DNA from: Mycobacterium branderi
GTDB lineage: Bacteria; Actinomycetota; Actinomycetes; Mycobacteriales; Mycobacteriaceae
Direction of reading: 5' to 3'
Assembly (NCBI RefSeq): GCF_010728725.1
Contig: NZ_AP022606.1
Coordinates: forward strand, 496,001-560,000
DNA length: 64,000 nt
Part shown: positions 12,660 to 20,702 of the stretch, piece after piece
How the letters are laid out: every line of letters begins with the position of its first letter
Position numbering within the stretch: position 1 is the first letter of the stretch
Notes under the pieces: generated by a model
The model's input: only the letters and a program-made list of their open reading frames with translations
Told to the model about the DNA's origin: nothing
Databases searched by the model: none
Made by a program: the position numbers and the translations under genes

Positions 12660-13466
12660 ATGACGAGCACTGTCCTGGTCACCGGCGGCACCGGCACCCT
12701 GGGCCGCGTCGTGGTCGACCACCTCCTGACCGCCGACGCGACTGTCCGCGTCCTCAGCCGTGGGCGGCGGCCTCGCCGTGCCGACGTCGAACACGTCACC
12801 GGCGACCTGCAGACCGGCGCCGGGCTCGAGGCAGCGGTGTCCGGCGTCGACACGATCGTGCAATGCGCCGAGCACGTGCATCACCTGGTCGCGGCCGCCC
12901 AGCGAGCCGGTTCACCGCATCTGGTGTACACGTCCATCGTCGGCGTCGACCGCGTCCCGTTCGGGTTCTACCGCCGAAAGGTGGCCGACGAACAGTTGAT
13001 CGCCACATCGGGTCTGCCGTGGACGGTGTTGCGGGCAACGCAGTTTCACGACTTGATCGCGGTGCTGCTGCGCCTGCTGGCCAAGTCGCCTGTCCTGACG
13101 CTGCCCGCCGGGTGGAGCTTCCAGCCGGTCGACGTGCGTGAGGTCGGCGAGCGGCTCGCCCGGCTCGCACTCGGCGAACCCGTCGGCAGGGCACCGGATT
13201 TCGGTGGGCCACAAGTACGCTCGGTTGCAGATCTCGCCCGAAGCTACCTTGCCATCGTCGGCAAGCGACGACCGATCGTACCGGTGTGGCTGCCCGGCAA
13301 GGTATTCCGGGCGTACCGCGCCGGCGGTCACCTGGCCCCCGACCATGCGGCGGGCACCGTCACCTTCGAGCAATATCTGACCGAGCAACTCGCCGCCGGC
13401 CACCTCCCGTACGCCGACGCTCTTCGCGCATACCTGCCCCGGCCGCCCTGGCCTCGACGACACTGA
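12660..13466 (+). CDS. NmrA/SDR-type NAD(P)-binding protein
   Basis: Atypical short-chain dehydrogenase of the NmrA-like group, 268 residues. A Rossmann glycine motif (GGTGTLG, residues 9-15) opens the protein and a YTSIVGVD strand follows, but no clear Tyr-x3-Lys catalytic pair, so it may sense or reduce NAD(P)-linked substrates such as quinones. Its last 107 bp run antisense to the C-terminal codons of the convergent methyltransferase. Specific role unknown. Confidence 0.75.
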   Translation: MTSTVLVTGGTGTLGRVVVDHLLTADATVRVLSRGRRPRRADVEHVTGDLQTGAGLEAAVSGVDTIVQCAEHVHHLVAAAQRAGSPHLVYTSIVGVDRVPFGFYRRKVADEQLIATSGLPWTVLRATQFHDLIAVLLRLLAKSPVLTLPAGWSFQPVDVREVGERLARLALGEPVGRAPDFGGPQVRSVADLARSYLAIVGKRRPIVPVWLPGKVFRAYRAGGHLAPDHAAGTVTFEQYLTEQLAAGHLPYADALRAYLPRPPWPRRH

Positions 13467-14514
13467 GCGGCGAGGCGGTGCGCACCACCCGGGTCATCCG
13501 GAAACCGGCCTGGCTGAGCAGTTCTCGGTACTGCGCGGCGGTGCGCTCGCGGCCTGCGAGATTCAGCAACATCTCCAAGTCCGCCCATTTTCCCGGAAAG
13601 TCGCGGTCGTGGTCCGGGATGACCAGTTCGACCAGCAACACCGTGGCCTGCGAGCCGGCTGCTGCGCGAACGTTGCGCAGGATCTGCACCGCCTGCTGGT
13701 CAGGCCAGTCGTGAACAATGTTCTTCAGGACGTAGGCGTCACCGCCGCCCGGAACGGCGTCGAAAAACGAGCCGGTCACGACGCGCACACGGTCGGCAAT
13801 TTTACGCTGGCACAACAGGTTCGACGCCGCATCAACCACATTCGGCAGGTCGTAGAGTACGCCGCGAGAGGCAGGCGCCGCGTGTAAGATCGCCGCGAGC
13901 AGCGGGCCCTGCCCACCGCCGACATCGACGATCGTCGGGTAGCGACCCCAGTCGTAGCCGGTTGCCACCGCCGCGTCGGTCAGCTGTGAGATGCTCGTCA
14001 TGGTGCGGTTGAACAGTTCGGCGTGTTCGGGATGGCCGGCGAAGTAGTCGAAGCTGCCGGTGCCGTGCAGCGCCGGGACGACGGCCTGACCGGTTCGCAC
14101 CGAATCCGCCAGCAGGGTCCAGCGCTGCCGCTGTTCGGCAGACCCATAGAACCGTGCTGCCCACGCCATCGACACCGGAGCGTCCGAACGCAGCGTCCTG
14201 GCAAGGGAATTCAGCTCGTAACGGCCGCCGCGGCGATGACGGAAGATGCCCCGGCTGATCAATGCCCGCAGTAGGCGCTCCAATGCGTCGGCGTCGGCAC
14301 CCACCCGGGCCGCCAACTCGGCGATCGGCAGCGGCCCGTCGGCAAGGGCGTCGGCGACGCCGAGTTGGGCGGCCACCGTGATCGCCTGCGACGTCCACCC
14401 CGCGATGATCATCTCCAGCATCGCCGCCGGCGCGGGCATCAGTTGTTGGTGGATTCGGCAGAGGTAGTGGCGAATCCACTCGACGATGCGGGCCACCCCG
14501 GGCGGCGGCACCAT
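13360..14514 (-). CDS. SAM-dependent O-methyltransferase (acetylserotonin/O-MT2 type)
   Basis: Small-molecule O-methyltransferase: an N-terminal winged-helix dimerisation domain (about residues 20-100) and a C-terminal SAM-binding domain with VDVGGGQGPLL and the KNIVHDW motif whose His is the usual catalytic base. Start uncertain between ATG 14514 and GTG 14526 (the latter overlaps the monooxygenase stop as GTGA). Family members normally end soon after a PLS(V/I)xEA-like segment; here about 28 further Arg/Gly-rich residues are read antisense to the NmrA-like gene, suggesting loss of an older stop. Last gene of the minus-strand run from 20.5 kb. Confidence 0.8.
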   Translation of the reverse strand: MVPPPGVARIVEWIRHYLCRIHQQLMPAPAAMLEMIIAGWTSQAITVAAQLGVADALADGPLPIAELAARVGADADALERLLRALISRGIFRHRRGGRYELNSLARTLRSDAPVSMAWAARFYGSAEQRQRWTLLADSVRTGQAVVPALHGTGSFDYFAGHPEHAELFNRTMTSISQLTDAAVATGYDWGRYPTIVDVGGGQGPLLAAILHAAPASRGVLYDLPNVVDAASNLLCQRKIADRVRVVTGSFFDAVPGGGDAYVLKNIVHDWPDQQAVQILRNVRAAAGSQATVLLVELVIPDHDRDFPGKWADLEMLLNLAGRERTAAQYRELLSQAGFRMTRVVRTASPLSVVEARAAGAGMREERRRTGGGRRRVARSDIARR

Positions 14515-14522
14515 GGTGGTGG

Positions 14523-15710
14523 TCACCACCGCAGTCCCGCGGCCAAGGCGCCGGCCTCGAGCTCGCGGCTGATCGCGGCGGACATCCGGTGATGACTGAC
14601 CGAGCGCAGAAACGTCGCCAGCGCCCAGGTCATGAAGCGGTCCGAGATGAGTGCCGCCGGTCGCAGCATCGACTCGCTGCGCGATACCTGTTGCGTGGTG
14701 ACCCACGAGACGGCTTTGACCTTGCGCCGCCTGGTGTTCTCGTACCAGCGCAGTGCGTTTGGGGCGTGGTGGAATTCGCGCAGTGCCTTACGCAGCACCA
14801 TCGTGTCGAGCAGCGCCTGATTGGTGCCCTGCGCAAGCGTGGGCGGCATCGTGTGCGCGGCGTCGCCGAGCAAGGTCACCGCACCGCGGCCCGCTCGCGG
14901 AATGGGGTGGCGAAAGTGTGGGAACGGCGAACAAGCCAGGTCGTCGTCGGTCAATACGGCCAGCACCCGGTCGACCGAGTCGGACCATCCGGTGAACTGC
15001 GACCGGATCAGCTCGATCGGGCGGTCCGGCCGGACGACGTCCGGTGACCAGGGCAGGTCGAACCACCACTGCACGGCAAAGCCTCCGGCCGGCCACAGAC
15101 CGAGGTTGCCGTGCGCACCGATCATCATCAGCGCGACGCGTTGGTCGGTGACCTCGGGAAGGCTGACCAGGCCCTGCCAACTGCACCAGCCGGTCGGCTT
15201 CGCGTGTGGCGCGCCGAGCGTACGTCGGATCGTCGAGCGCAGGCCGTCCGCACCGATCACCACGTCGCCCTCGGCCGAGGTGCCGTCGTCAAAGTCGACC
15301 CGTACCCCATCTCGGGTATCGACCACTCCGGCCACCCGGACGTCGCAGTGAACGCGATCCACCGGAAAGCCGTCCAGCAGCCGTTCAAGCAACACCCGGC
15401 GCGGAACCATCCGAACGGGTGCGCCAAGCCGATCCATGATCGTCGTCAGGTCGAGGTTGGCGATCGGGCGGCCCGTCGAGGTCAGCACCCGCACGGTGGA
15501 CAGCAGTTGACCGGCGCCTGCCATGTCGACGCTCAGCTGCCCGAGAACCGTTGCGCCATTGGGCCATATCGTCACCGCGCCGCCGCCCGTCGTCAGCTTC
15601 GGCCGCTGTTCGAACACGGTGACGTCGTGGCCGTCGCGCAACAATCCGCGGGCGACAGAGATCCCGCCCACGCCGGCGCCGACCACCAGCACCCGAAACG
15701 GCGCAGCCAT
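14523..15710 (-). CDS. FAD-dependent aromatic-type monooxygenase
   Basis: Class A flavoprotein monooxygenase (PHBH-like), 395 residues. The FAD-binding glycine motif VVGAGVGG is at residues 9-16, the DG-type motif VIGADGLRST near 150-160, and the second FAD motif LLGDAAHTMPP near 275-285. It probably hydroxylates a small organic substrate with NAD(P)H and oxygen. It follows the 38-residue gene by 4 bp and precedes the O-methyltransferase, so hydroxylation then O-methylation of one substrate is a reasonable inference. Confidence 0.83.
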   Translation of the reverse strand: MAAPFRVLVVGAGVGGISVARGLLRDGHDVTVFEQRPKLTTGGGAVTIWPNGATVLGQLSVDMAGAGQLLSTVRVLTSTGRPIANLDLTTIMDRLGAPVRMVPRRVLLERLLDGFPVDRVHCDVRVAGVVDTRDGVRVDFDDGTSAEGDVVIGADGLRSTIRRTLGAPHAKPTGWCSWQGLVSLPEVTDQRVALMMIGAHGNLGLWPAGGFAVQWWFDLPWSPDVVRPDRPIELIRSQFTGWSDSVDRVLAVLTDDDLACSPFPHFRHPIPRAGRGAVTLLGDAAHTMPPTLAQGTNQALLDTMVLRKALREFHHAPNALRWYENTRRRKVKAVSWVTTQQVSRSESMLRPAALISDRFMTWALATFLRSVSHHRMSAAISRELEAGALAAGLRW

Positions 15711-15714
15711 CGGC

Positions 15715-15831
15715 TCAATCCTCGACGTGGCGCTCGTAGTCCCAGCGTTCGAGTCGCGCTTGCAGCTTCACCAGGCCCAGCCCGGCGATCGGTGCGCCCG
15801 CCGACAGGTAGAGCATCAGCAATTGGCTCAT
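15715..15831 (-). CDS. Small conserved-looking protein, 38 residues
   Basis: A short frame (ATG 15831, TGA 15715) between the sulfatase and the monooxygenase, with gaps of 47 and 4 bp. It encodes a hydrophobic first half (LMLYLSAGAPIAGLGLVKL) and a charged end, RWDYERHVED. I believe similar tiny proteins occur in other mycobacteria, but I cannot verify this. The tight spacing and compositional switch from a membrane-like helix to a charged tail support a real gene. Function unknown. Confidence 0.6.
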   Translation of the reverse strand: MSQLLMLYLSAGAPIAGLGLVKLQARLERWDYERHVED

Positions 15832-15878
15832 GCTGCTTACACGGTGTACTCCGGCGAGAAGTTCACCGCGGCCAGCAG

Positions 15879-17540
15879 TCAGCCTCCGCGCAGCGCGACG
15901 AGGTGGCGCATGTCGGCCAGGCCCTGCTGTTGCGCGTCGTTGAGGAAGGCCGGCAGCGGCGCCCGCACTTCGGGCAACACCTGGTGGTCGATGAGGGCCT
16001 GCAACGCTGCTTCCTTGCCGCTGCGCCCGGCCTGGTTGTCGACCTCTTGACGGCCCAACGGCGTTGAGTAGTCGTAAAGTTCGCGCTCGATCTGCCGGGT
16101 CGTGTCGATTTCCATGCCGCCGGGCTTCCAGTACGAGTACATGCTCAGCTTGGCGTCCGGGGTCCGCACGGCCACAATGTGATTCGGCGCTGACGTGGGA
16201 ATGTTGGTCGGCAGGTCGGTCCCACCGAACACCGCGCGGATTTGCGGCGACTTCAGCAGGGTGGCCATCTCCTCGACCGACATGTCGTCGGTGACGTGCG
16301 CGATCCACGGCCGCCCCTTGGCCGCCGGTTCACTCGCGATCGCGGCAAGGTCCGCGCGGCCGGCCAGGTAGGAGTACCGGGGTTCGGCACGCCACCCGTT
16401 GCCGCCGTAGCCGATGGTGAGCAGCAGCGGGGCCAGGTCGACGCTGGAGGTCAGCTGGGTGCGGGTGTCGCCCGGTTTGGGCGTCAGATGCCCGTGCGGG
16501 TCGCGAACATACAGCGGTACGCGAATCGCCTCGTCGTAGGCCGCTGCGCCTTTGCCGCGCAAGCCGTGCGAGCCGCCGTACTCGCCGTGATCGGAGGTGA
16601 AGACGACGACGGTGTTGCGGTCGATGTCGGGGCGTGACGCCAGTTTGTCGAGCACCCTGCCGATTTGGGCGTCGACCTGCTGCTGCAGCCACAGGTACAT
16701 GTCCAGGCAGCGCGCCCACTGCCGCGCCAGGTCTGAACCGGAGTACGACAGCGCGCCGGTCATCAGCGGCGACATGAAATTGACGTAGTCGATCTGCAGT
16801 TGCGGCTTTCCGCGCCGACGCAGATCGTCGGGTGTTTCGAAGTTGACCGGTGCCGAGTCGAACCAATGCGGAACATCCTCGGGCAGCGGGTTTTTCGGCC
16901 ACCAGCAGATGTCGTGCGGGTTGACCAGCGAGACGGTGGCGCACCATGGGCCGTTGCCGGCGTTGGCGTCGAACCAGTGGGAGAACTGGTCGACAATGCC
17001 GGGATCCTTGTGCAGTCCCTGGTTGGGTGAGCCGTTCGGCGACGGATACGTGCCGCCGGAAAAGCCGTGTTCCTCGAGGCCTTCGGGGGTGGTGTCGCCC
17101 GAATGCCCCAGATGCCACTTGCCCCACCACCAGGTGCGGTAGCCCTGCTCACGCAGCATGGTGCCCCACGTCGGGAACCGTGGCGCCAGCGTCGACTCGC
17201 TGGGTCCCTCGCCGGTGAACAGGCATCCGGTTTGATGCGAATACAGCCCGGTGGTCATCACGCCGCGCGACGGCGTGCACATGTTCGACGCGGCGTAGTG
17301 CGACTCGAACGACACGCTGTTACGTTGCAGACGGCCGAGATTGGGCAGCAGGGTGTTGAGCCGCTGCGGCTCCGGAAACCATTGCGGTGCCCGCATCTGG
17401 TCCACGACGATCACCAAGATGTTGGGCTTGTTGCCGCCGACGGGCTTGCGCAGGAATTCGTATCCGGCGAATCCCGCTGCGGCGACACCTGCCGCCGTTG
17501 CCGCACCGGTCAGTACCGTGCGTCGATTGATCGAGGCCAT
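15879..17540 (-). CDS. Formylglycine-dependent sulfatase, Tat-exported
   Basis: Sulfatase of the alkaline-phosphatase superfamily, 553 residues. The N-terminus has a twin-arginine signal (NRRTVL followed by an Ala/Gly-rich hydrophobic stretch, residues 5-27). The active-site signature CTPSRG has Cys88, which must be oxidised to formylglycine by an FGE. Metal ligands include Asp47 (VVDQM) and a later TSDHGE. It would release sulfate from a small or envelope molecule outside the membrane. Follows the small membrane protein by 8 bp. A matching FGE begins at the far right of the window. Confidence 0.87.
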   Translation of the reverse strand: MASINRRTVLTGAATAAGVAAAGFAGYEFLRKPVGGNKPNILVIVVDQMRAPQWFPEPQRLNTLLPNLGRLQRNSVSFESHYAASNMCTPSRGVMTTGLYSHQTGCLFTGEGPSESTLAPRFPTWGTMLREQGYRTWWWGKWHLGHSGDTTPEGLEEHGFSGGTYPSPNGSPNQGLHKDPGIVDQFSHWFDANAGNGPWCATVSLVNPHDICWWPKNPLPEDVPHWFDSAPVNFETPDDLRRRGKPQLQIDYVNFMSPLMTGALSYSGSDLARQWARCLDMYLWLQQQVDAQIGRVLDKLASRPDIDRNTVVVFTSDHGEYGGSHGLRGKGAAAYDEAIRVPLYVRDPHGHLTPKPGDTRTQLTSSVDLAPLLLTIGYGGNGWRAEPRYSYLAGRADLAAIASEPAAKGRPWIAHVTDDMSVEEMATLLKSPQIRAVFGGTDLPTNIPTSAPNHIVAVRTPDAKLSMYSYWKPGGMEIDTTRQIERELYDYSTPLGRQEVDNQAGRSGKEAALQALIDHQVLPEVRAPLPAFLNDAQQQGLADMRHLVALRGG

Positions 17541-17548
17541 GCCTCAAT

Positions 17549-17935
17549 CTACGGCCGGGCCGATCTGAGCCGCCCACCGACCACCCATACCGCCCACAGC
17601 ACGATCGTCAGCAGTTCCGCGACGGCGCTGACGGCGGTGTGCGGCCAGGGCTCCCAGCCCCGTTCGGTGAACCCGAAGAGCCCGACAGTGCGGGACAAGC
17701 CGAATGCGACCAGTGCGCCGCTGGCCACCATGGCCGCCGCCCAGCGCAGCCACGCCGGGCCGCCCACCAGGATTAGCGTCGCGATGGCGAACGCGACACT
17801 GGCTTGCAGCGCGAAAGCGCCGCCGATCGTCGGGATATGCCGATAACCGTGCACATAAAGGTAGGCGTGGCTGATGCCGCTGGCCGCAAGTGTTGCGGCG
17901 ATGCCGATCCTGGTCGCGATGTCCGCGAAATTCAC
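17549..17935 (-). CDS. Small four-helix membrane protein
   Basis: A 128-residue integral membrane protein with about four hydrophobic segments (near residues 5-25, 38-58, 62-85 and 100-122), general layout like DoxX/DUF-type quinone-pool proteins. The start GTG at 17935 overlaps the phosphoesterase stop as GTGA, giving tight coupling. A His residue (SHAYLYVHGYRHI) in the first loop could bind metal or a cofactor, but nothing is proven. Function unknown. Confidence 0.7.
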   Translation of the reverse strand: MNFADIATRIGIAATLAASGISHAYLYVHGYRHIPTIGGAFALQASVAFAIATLILVGGPAWLRWAAAMVASGALVAFGLSRTVGLFGFTERGWEPWPHTAVSAVAELLTIVLWAVWVVGGRLRSARP

Positions 17936-18861
17936 TGCAGCGTCCGTTCTTTCAGTGCAAGGGCATGCTGGCCGGTGGTGTAGCTGACCTCGCGGATGCC
18001 CAGCGCGTCGTGCAGTTTGCCCGCCGGCAAGGTCAGCGGCTTGGGCGCCGGCCCGTCGCCGGGATGCGGCAGCGGATAGGCCGTCGTGGTCGCGCTGTAG
18101 AACGTCACATTGCCCTCGGTCTTGCAAAACAGTTGGTGCACATGCCCGTTGAGGCAGGTGACCGACGAGAAGCGCCGCAGATGGCTCAGCGCCTGCGCGG
18201 CGTCGTCGGTGGCCCAGCCCCAGTCCGGGTACATCGCGAACAGCGGGATGTGGCTGAACACGATGATCGGCGTGTCGCTGGGCAGTCCCGCGACGTCCTT
18301 TTGGACGAACTCCAGCTGGTCGACGCCCAAGTGGCCCAGCTTATTGAGGTTCAGCGTGTTCACCAGCGCGATCACGTGCACCCCGGCGATGTCGAAGCTG
18401 TACCACCCGTCGCCGCGGGTGCCCGCGCCGAAGGCGTTGCGGTATTTCTGCCCGGCGTCGTCGACCGAGTCGTGTTCGCCGGGCACGGTGAACACATGCG
18501 GGGTGCGCAGCCCGGCCATCATTTGCTTGACCTGGTCGAATTGGTCCGGGGTTGCCAGATGCGTGAGGTCGCCGGTGTGGATGACGAAATCCGGTGCGTA
18601 TCCGAGCTGGTTGATCCGGTCGATCGCCTGGCCGAACGAGGCGGCGACGTTCGGGTTGGCCGTGCCGGAAAATCCGATGTGGCTGTCGCTGACCTGGGCG
18701 AAGCGCACAGTCGGCCGGGTCTGGGTCTGCTCGGCTGATGCGGTGTCCCCGAGGTGCGAGACGACCTCGCCGCCGACCACCGCCAGGCCGACCGCCGCGC
18801 CGAACCATGCCGTGTGCCGGATGAGCTGGCGGCGGCTCATCGCGGGCGCGTCGCCGGTCAT
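17932..18861 (-). CDS. Tat-exported calcineurin-like metallophosphoesterase
   Basis: A 309-residue two-metal phosphoesterase. It begins with a twin-arginine signal (SRRQLIRH plus hydrophobic stretch, about residues 9-30). The catalytic motifs are in order: QVSDSHIGF (D-x-H), HTGDLTH (GD), PGEHD in place of the usual GNHD, FSHIPLF (H), and LNGHVHQ (GHxH). The start ATG overlaps the cupredoxin stop as ATGA. Exported function near the Rieske and copper proteins suggests work in the cell wall zone. Substrate unknown. Confidence 0.83.
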   Translation of the reverse strand: MTGDAPAMSRRQLIRHTAWFGAAVGLAVVGGEVVSHLGDTASAEQTQTRPTVRFAQVSDSHIGFSGTANPNVAASFGQAIDRINQLGYAPDFVIHTGDLTHLATPDQFDQVKQMMAGLRTPHVFTVPGEHDSVDDAGQKYRNAFGAGTRGDGWYSFDIAGVHVIALVNTLNLNKLGHLGVDQLEFVQKDVAGLPSDTPIIVFSHIPLFAMYPDWGWATDDAAQALSHLRRFSSVTCLNGHVHQLFCKTEGNVTFYSATTTAYPLPHPGDGPAPKPLTLPAGKLHDALGIREVSYTTGQHALALKERTLQ

Positions 18862-19289
18862 TGCGTCACCACGACGGTGCCGTGCATGAACGGATGGATC
18901 GAGCAGATGTAGTCGAATGTGCCTGCCGTCGAGAAGGTATGGGTGTACGTGGCTTGGGAGCCCATCCCGGGCGAGCGGAACGAGCCGTCGCTGGCGGCCA
19001 CGGTGTGGGGTTCTTCGTCGCGGTTGGTCCAGGTGACGGTGCTGCCGGCGGCGACGGTCAGGGTCGGCGGCACGAAGGCGAAGTTGTCGATGGCGACCGC
19101 GTCGCCGGCCACCGGCGCGGCCGGTCCGGTTTCCGTCGTCGGCGGCATCGACGGCATGGCGCTCATGCCCGGTGTGCCGCCCGATCCGAACGTCACCGAC
19201 GGATGGGTGTCGGGTCGTGAATGCGCGCAACCCGCAAGCAGCAGAATCCCGGCCAGCGCAATTCCGGCGCGCCGATGTCGTCTGGGCAT
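18858..19289 (-). CDS. Cupredoxin (plastocyanin-like) lipoprotein
   Basis: A 143-residue blue-copper lipoprotein. The lipobox LLAGC has its Cys at residue 21. After a Pro/Ser-rich linker the C-terminal domain carries the type-1 copper ligands: His in EEPHTV, then Cys, His and Met in YICSIHPFMHG. It is likely an electron carrier outside the membrane. It sits 51 bp after the Rieske gene and is coupled (ATGA) to the phosphoesterase. Confidence 0.85.
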   Translation of the reverse strand: MPRRHRRAGIALAGILLLAGCAHSRPDTHPSVTFGSGGTPGMSAMPSMPPTTETGPAAPVAGDAVAIDNFAFVPPTLTVAAGSTVTWTNRDEEPHTVAASDGSFRSPGMGSQATYTHTFSTAGTFDYICSIHPFMHGTVVVTQ

Positions 19290-19340
19290 GGCGATGCACC
19301 TCCGTAAATACGAGCTGTCGCCAACAGATACGGCGGCGGG

Positions 19341-20021
19341 TTACACCGCTCGGCCGGCAGGCGGCGGGGCGAACACCTCGATGACGCCGCTCTGTTCACG
19401 GACCATCAAGGCGGGCAATGGTTTTGGTGCAATGGGTAGCTGATGGGTGAGCACCTGTCCGGTGGGCGCAAACGACGTCGAGTGGCACGGGCAACGCAGC
19501 CGGTCGTCTGATGCGTCGAACCAGAGCCGGCAGCCCTGGTGGGTGCACACGCCCGATACCGCTGTCACTTTGCCGTCGACCCGGCGGACGAATCCGCTGA
19601 CCGAGCCGAGATCGAAGGGCCGCGTAGCCCCTTCGGGCACCTCCGCGCTGGCCGCCACCCGCATCCAGCGGCCGGCATTGGGAGTCAGCTGTTCGGCAAC
19701 CTCGGTCGGGCCGCCGCGCATGGCTCGATCGATCGAGACGGCCGCCACCGCAGCGGTCGCGGCGGCCGACGTGCCGACGATCACCTGCCTGCGGGTGGTG
19801 TTCGGCGTCGGGTGCGGGGGCGCACCGTCGAGCTGTGCGGCCAGACGGTCGCGAAGGTCGGCGAGGAACTCCTGGCGGGGTGCGTCGCTGCCGAGCCGGG
19901 CCGCCTGCAGATCGATGGCGGTCCGGATCTGCGCCGCCTCGAAGTCGTCCGGACGGAACGGCTTCGGCCGGCGGCCGCGCAGCAAGTCGTCGACGTAGCG
20001 GCGCAACTTCCCCGCGTTCAT
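19341..20021 (-). CDS. Membrane-anchored Rieske [2Fe-2S] protein, candidate redox anti-sigma factor
   Basis: A 226-residue protein in three parts: a charged soluble N-terminal region of about 75 residues (LRRYVDDLLRGRRP), a TRRQVIVG twin-arginine-like signal/anchor (residues 76-97), and a C-terminal Rieske domain with cluster ligands Cys159, His161, Cys177, His180 and the disulfide pair Cys164/Cys179. Coupled by ATGA to the ECF sigma gene. A cytosolic domain, one membrane span and an external sensor is the architecture of anti-sigma factors, so a redox-sensing role is plausible. It could instead be a simple electron carrier. Confidence 0.8.
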   Translation of the reverse strand: MNAGKLRRYVDDLLRGRRPKPFRPDDFEAAQIRTAIDLQAARLGSDAPRQEFLADLRDRLAAQLDGAPPHPTPNTTRRQVIVGTSAAATAAVAAVSIDRAMRGGPTEVAEQLTPNAGRWMRVAASAEVPEGATRPFDLGSVSGFVRRVDGKVTAVSGVCTHQGCRLWFDASDDRLRCPCHSTSFAPTGQVLTHQLPIAPKPLPALMVREQSGVIEVFAPPPAGRAV

Positions 20022-20557
20022 GGCTCGCCCTTCTCGTTGACCTGTGCCGCGAGCCGCAGCGCGCGATGCTGGAGCACTTTGGCGTTGGCGACGCTGACTC
20101 CGAGCTCGACGGCGGAGTCCTTGATCGAACGGCCTTGCAGGAACCGCAGTTCCAGGATTCGCCGGTAGTGGTGCGGCAGCGTGTCGAGGACCTCGGCGAC
20201 GCGTTGCGGAGCGGTGCTGATCGCTTCCTCGCTGTCGGGCGGCTGCTCGATGTCGTCGATCGAGGTGATTTCACGTCCCATCGTCTCGCGCCAATGCGCC
20301 GCGAGCACCGTTCGTGCCGTCGCGCGCAGATAGGCGCGCACCTCGCCGACGCTGGCCGTCAGTCGCAGCGGCCGCAGCGCCGCCAGGAAGACTTCGGCAG
20401 TGAGGTCCTCGGCGTCGGCGCGGTTGCCGACCCGCGCGAAGATCGTCCGGTAAACCCAGGTCGCGTTGTCCTGGTACACGGCCTCCCAGTCGGGGTAGCC
20501 GCCGCTGGAAACCACGCGCAGGGGCGCCGGATCGATCGGTTCGCCGGGTGCCGTCAC
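20018..20557 (-). CDS. ECF-type RNA polymerase sigma factor
   Basis: A 179-residue sigma-70-family protein with region 2 (about residues 25-95, including NRADAEDLTAEVFLAAL) and region 4 (about 120-172, with the helix-turn-helix SIKDSAVELGVSVANAKVLQHRA interrupted only by loops). No other domain. The start is GTG at 20557. It heads the minus-strand run that includes the Rieske, cupredoxin, phosphoesterase, sulfatase, monooxygenase and methyltransferase genes. A candidate self-controlled -35 element (TGTAACC on the minus strand, 20622-20628) lies upstream, but no clear -10 was found. Confidence 0.87.
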   Translation of the reverse strand: MTAPGEPIDPAPLRVVSSGGYPDWEAVYQDNATWVYRTIFARVGNRADAEDLTAEVFLAALRPLRLTASVGEVRAYLRATARTVLAAHWRETMGREITSIDDIEQPPDSEEAISTAPQRVAEVLDTLPHHYRRILELRFLQGRSIKDSAVELGVSVANAKVLQHRALRLAAQVNEKGEP

Positions 20558-20651
20558 ATAGTGCCTGCCTGTCGGTTGGCTGCGCCGAGAATATGCCGCA
20601 TCACCGGTCTATAGCGGTTCGGGTTACAGCACCTTGCCACCCCGTCCCGTC

Positions 20652-20673
20652 GATACTAGGATGTCCTAGTATC
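20652..20673. promoter_or_regulatory. 22-bp palindrome upstream of mmsA (probable operator)
   Basis: Two 10-base arms, GATACTAGGA and TCCTAGTATC, are perfect reverse complements around a TG centre. The site lies 29 bp before the mmsA start, in the region shared with the divergent ECF sigma gene. Size and symmetry suit a TetR-type or MarR-type dimer. I cannot assign the regulator; the candidate regulators in the window (MarR at 26.9-27.4 kb, response regulator at 25.0 kb) are both downstream of the operon. Confidence 0.6.
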
Positions 20674-20702
20674 CACTCTTTGCATATTCGTTAGGGCACC
20701 CC

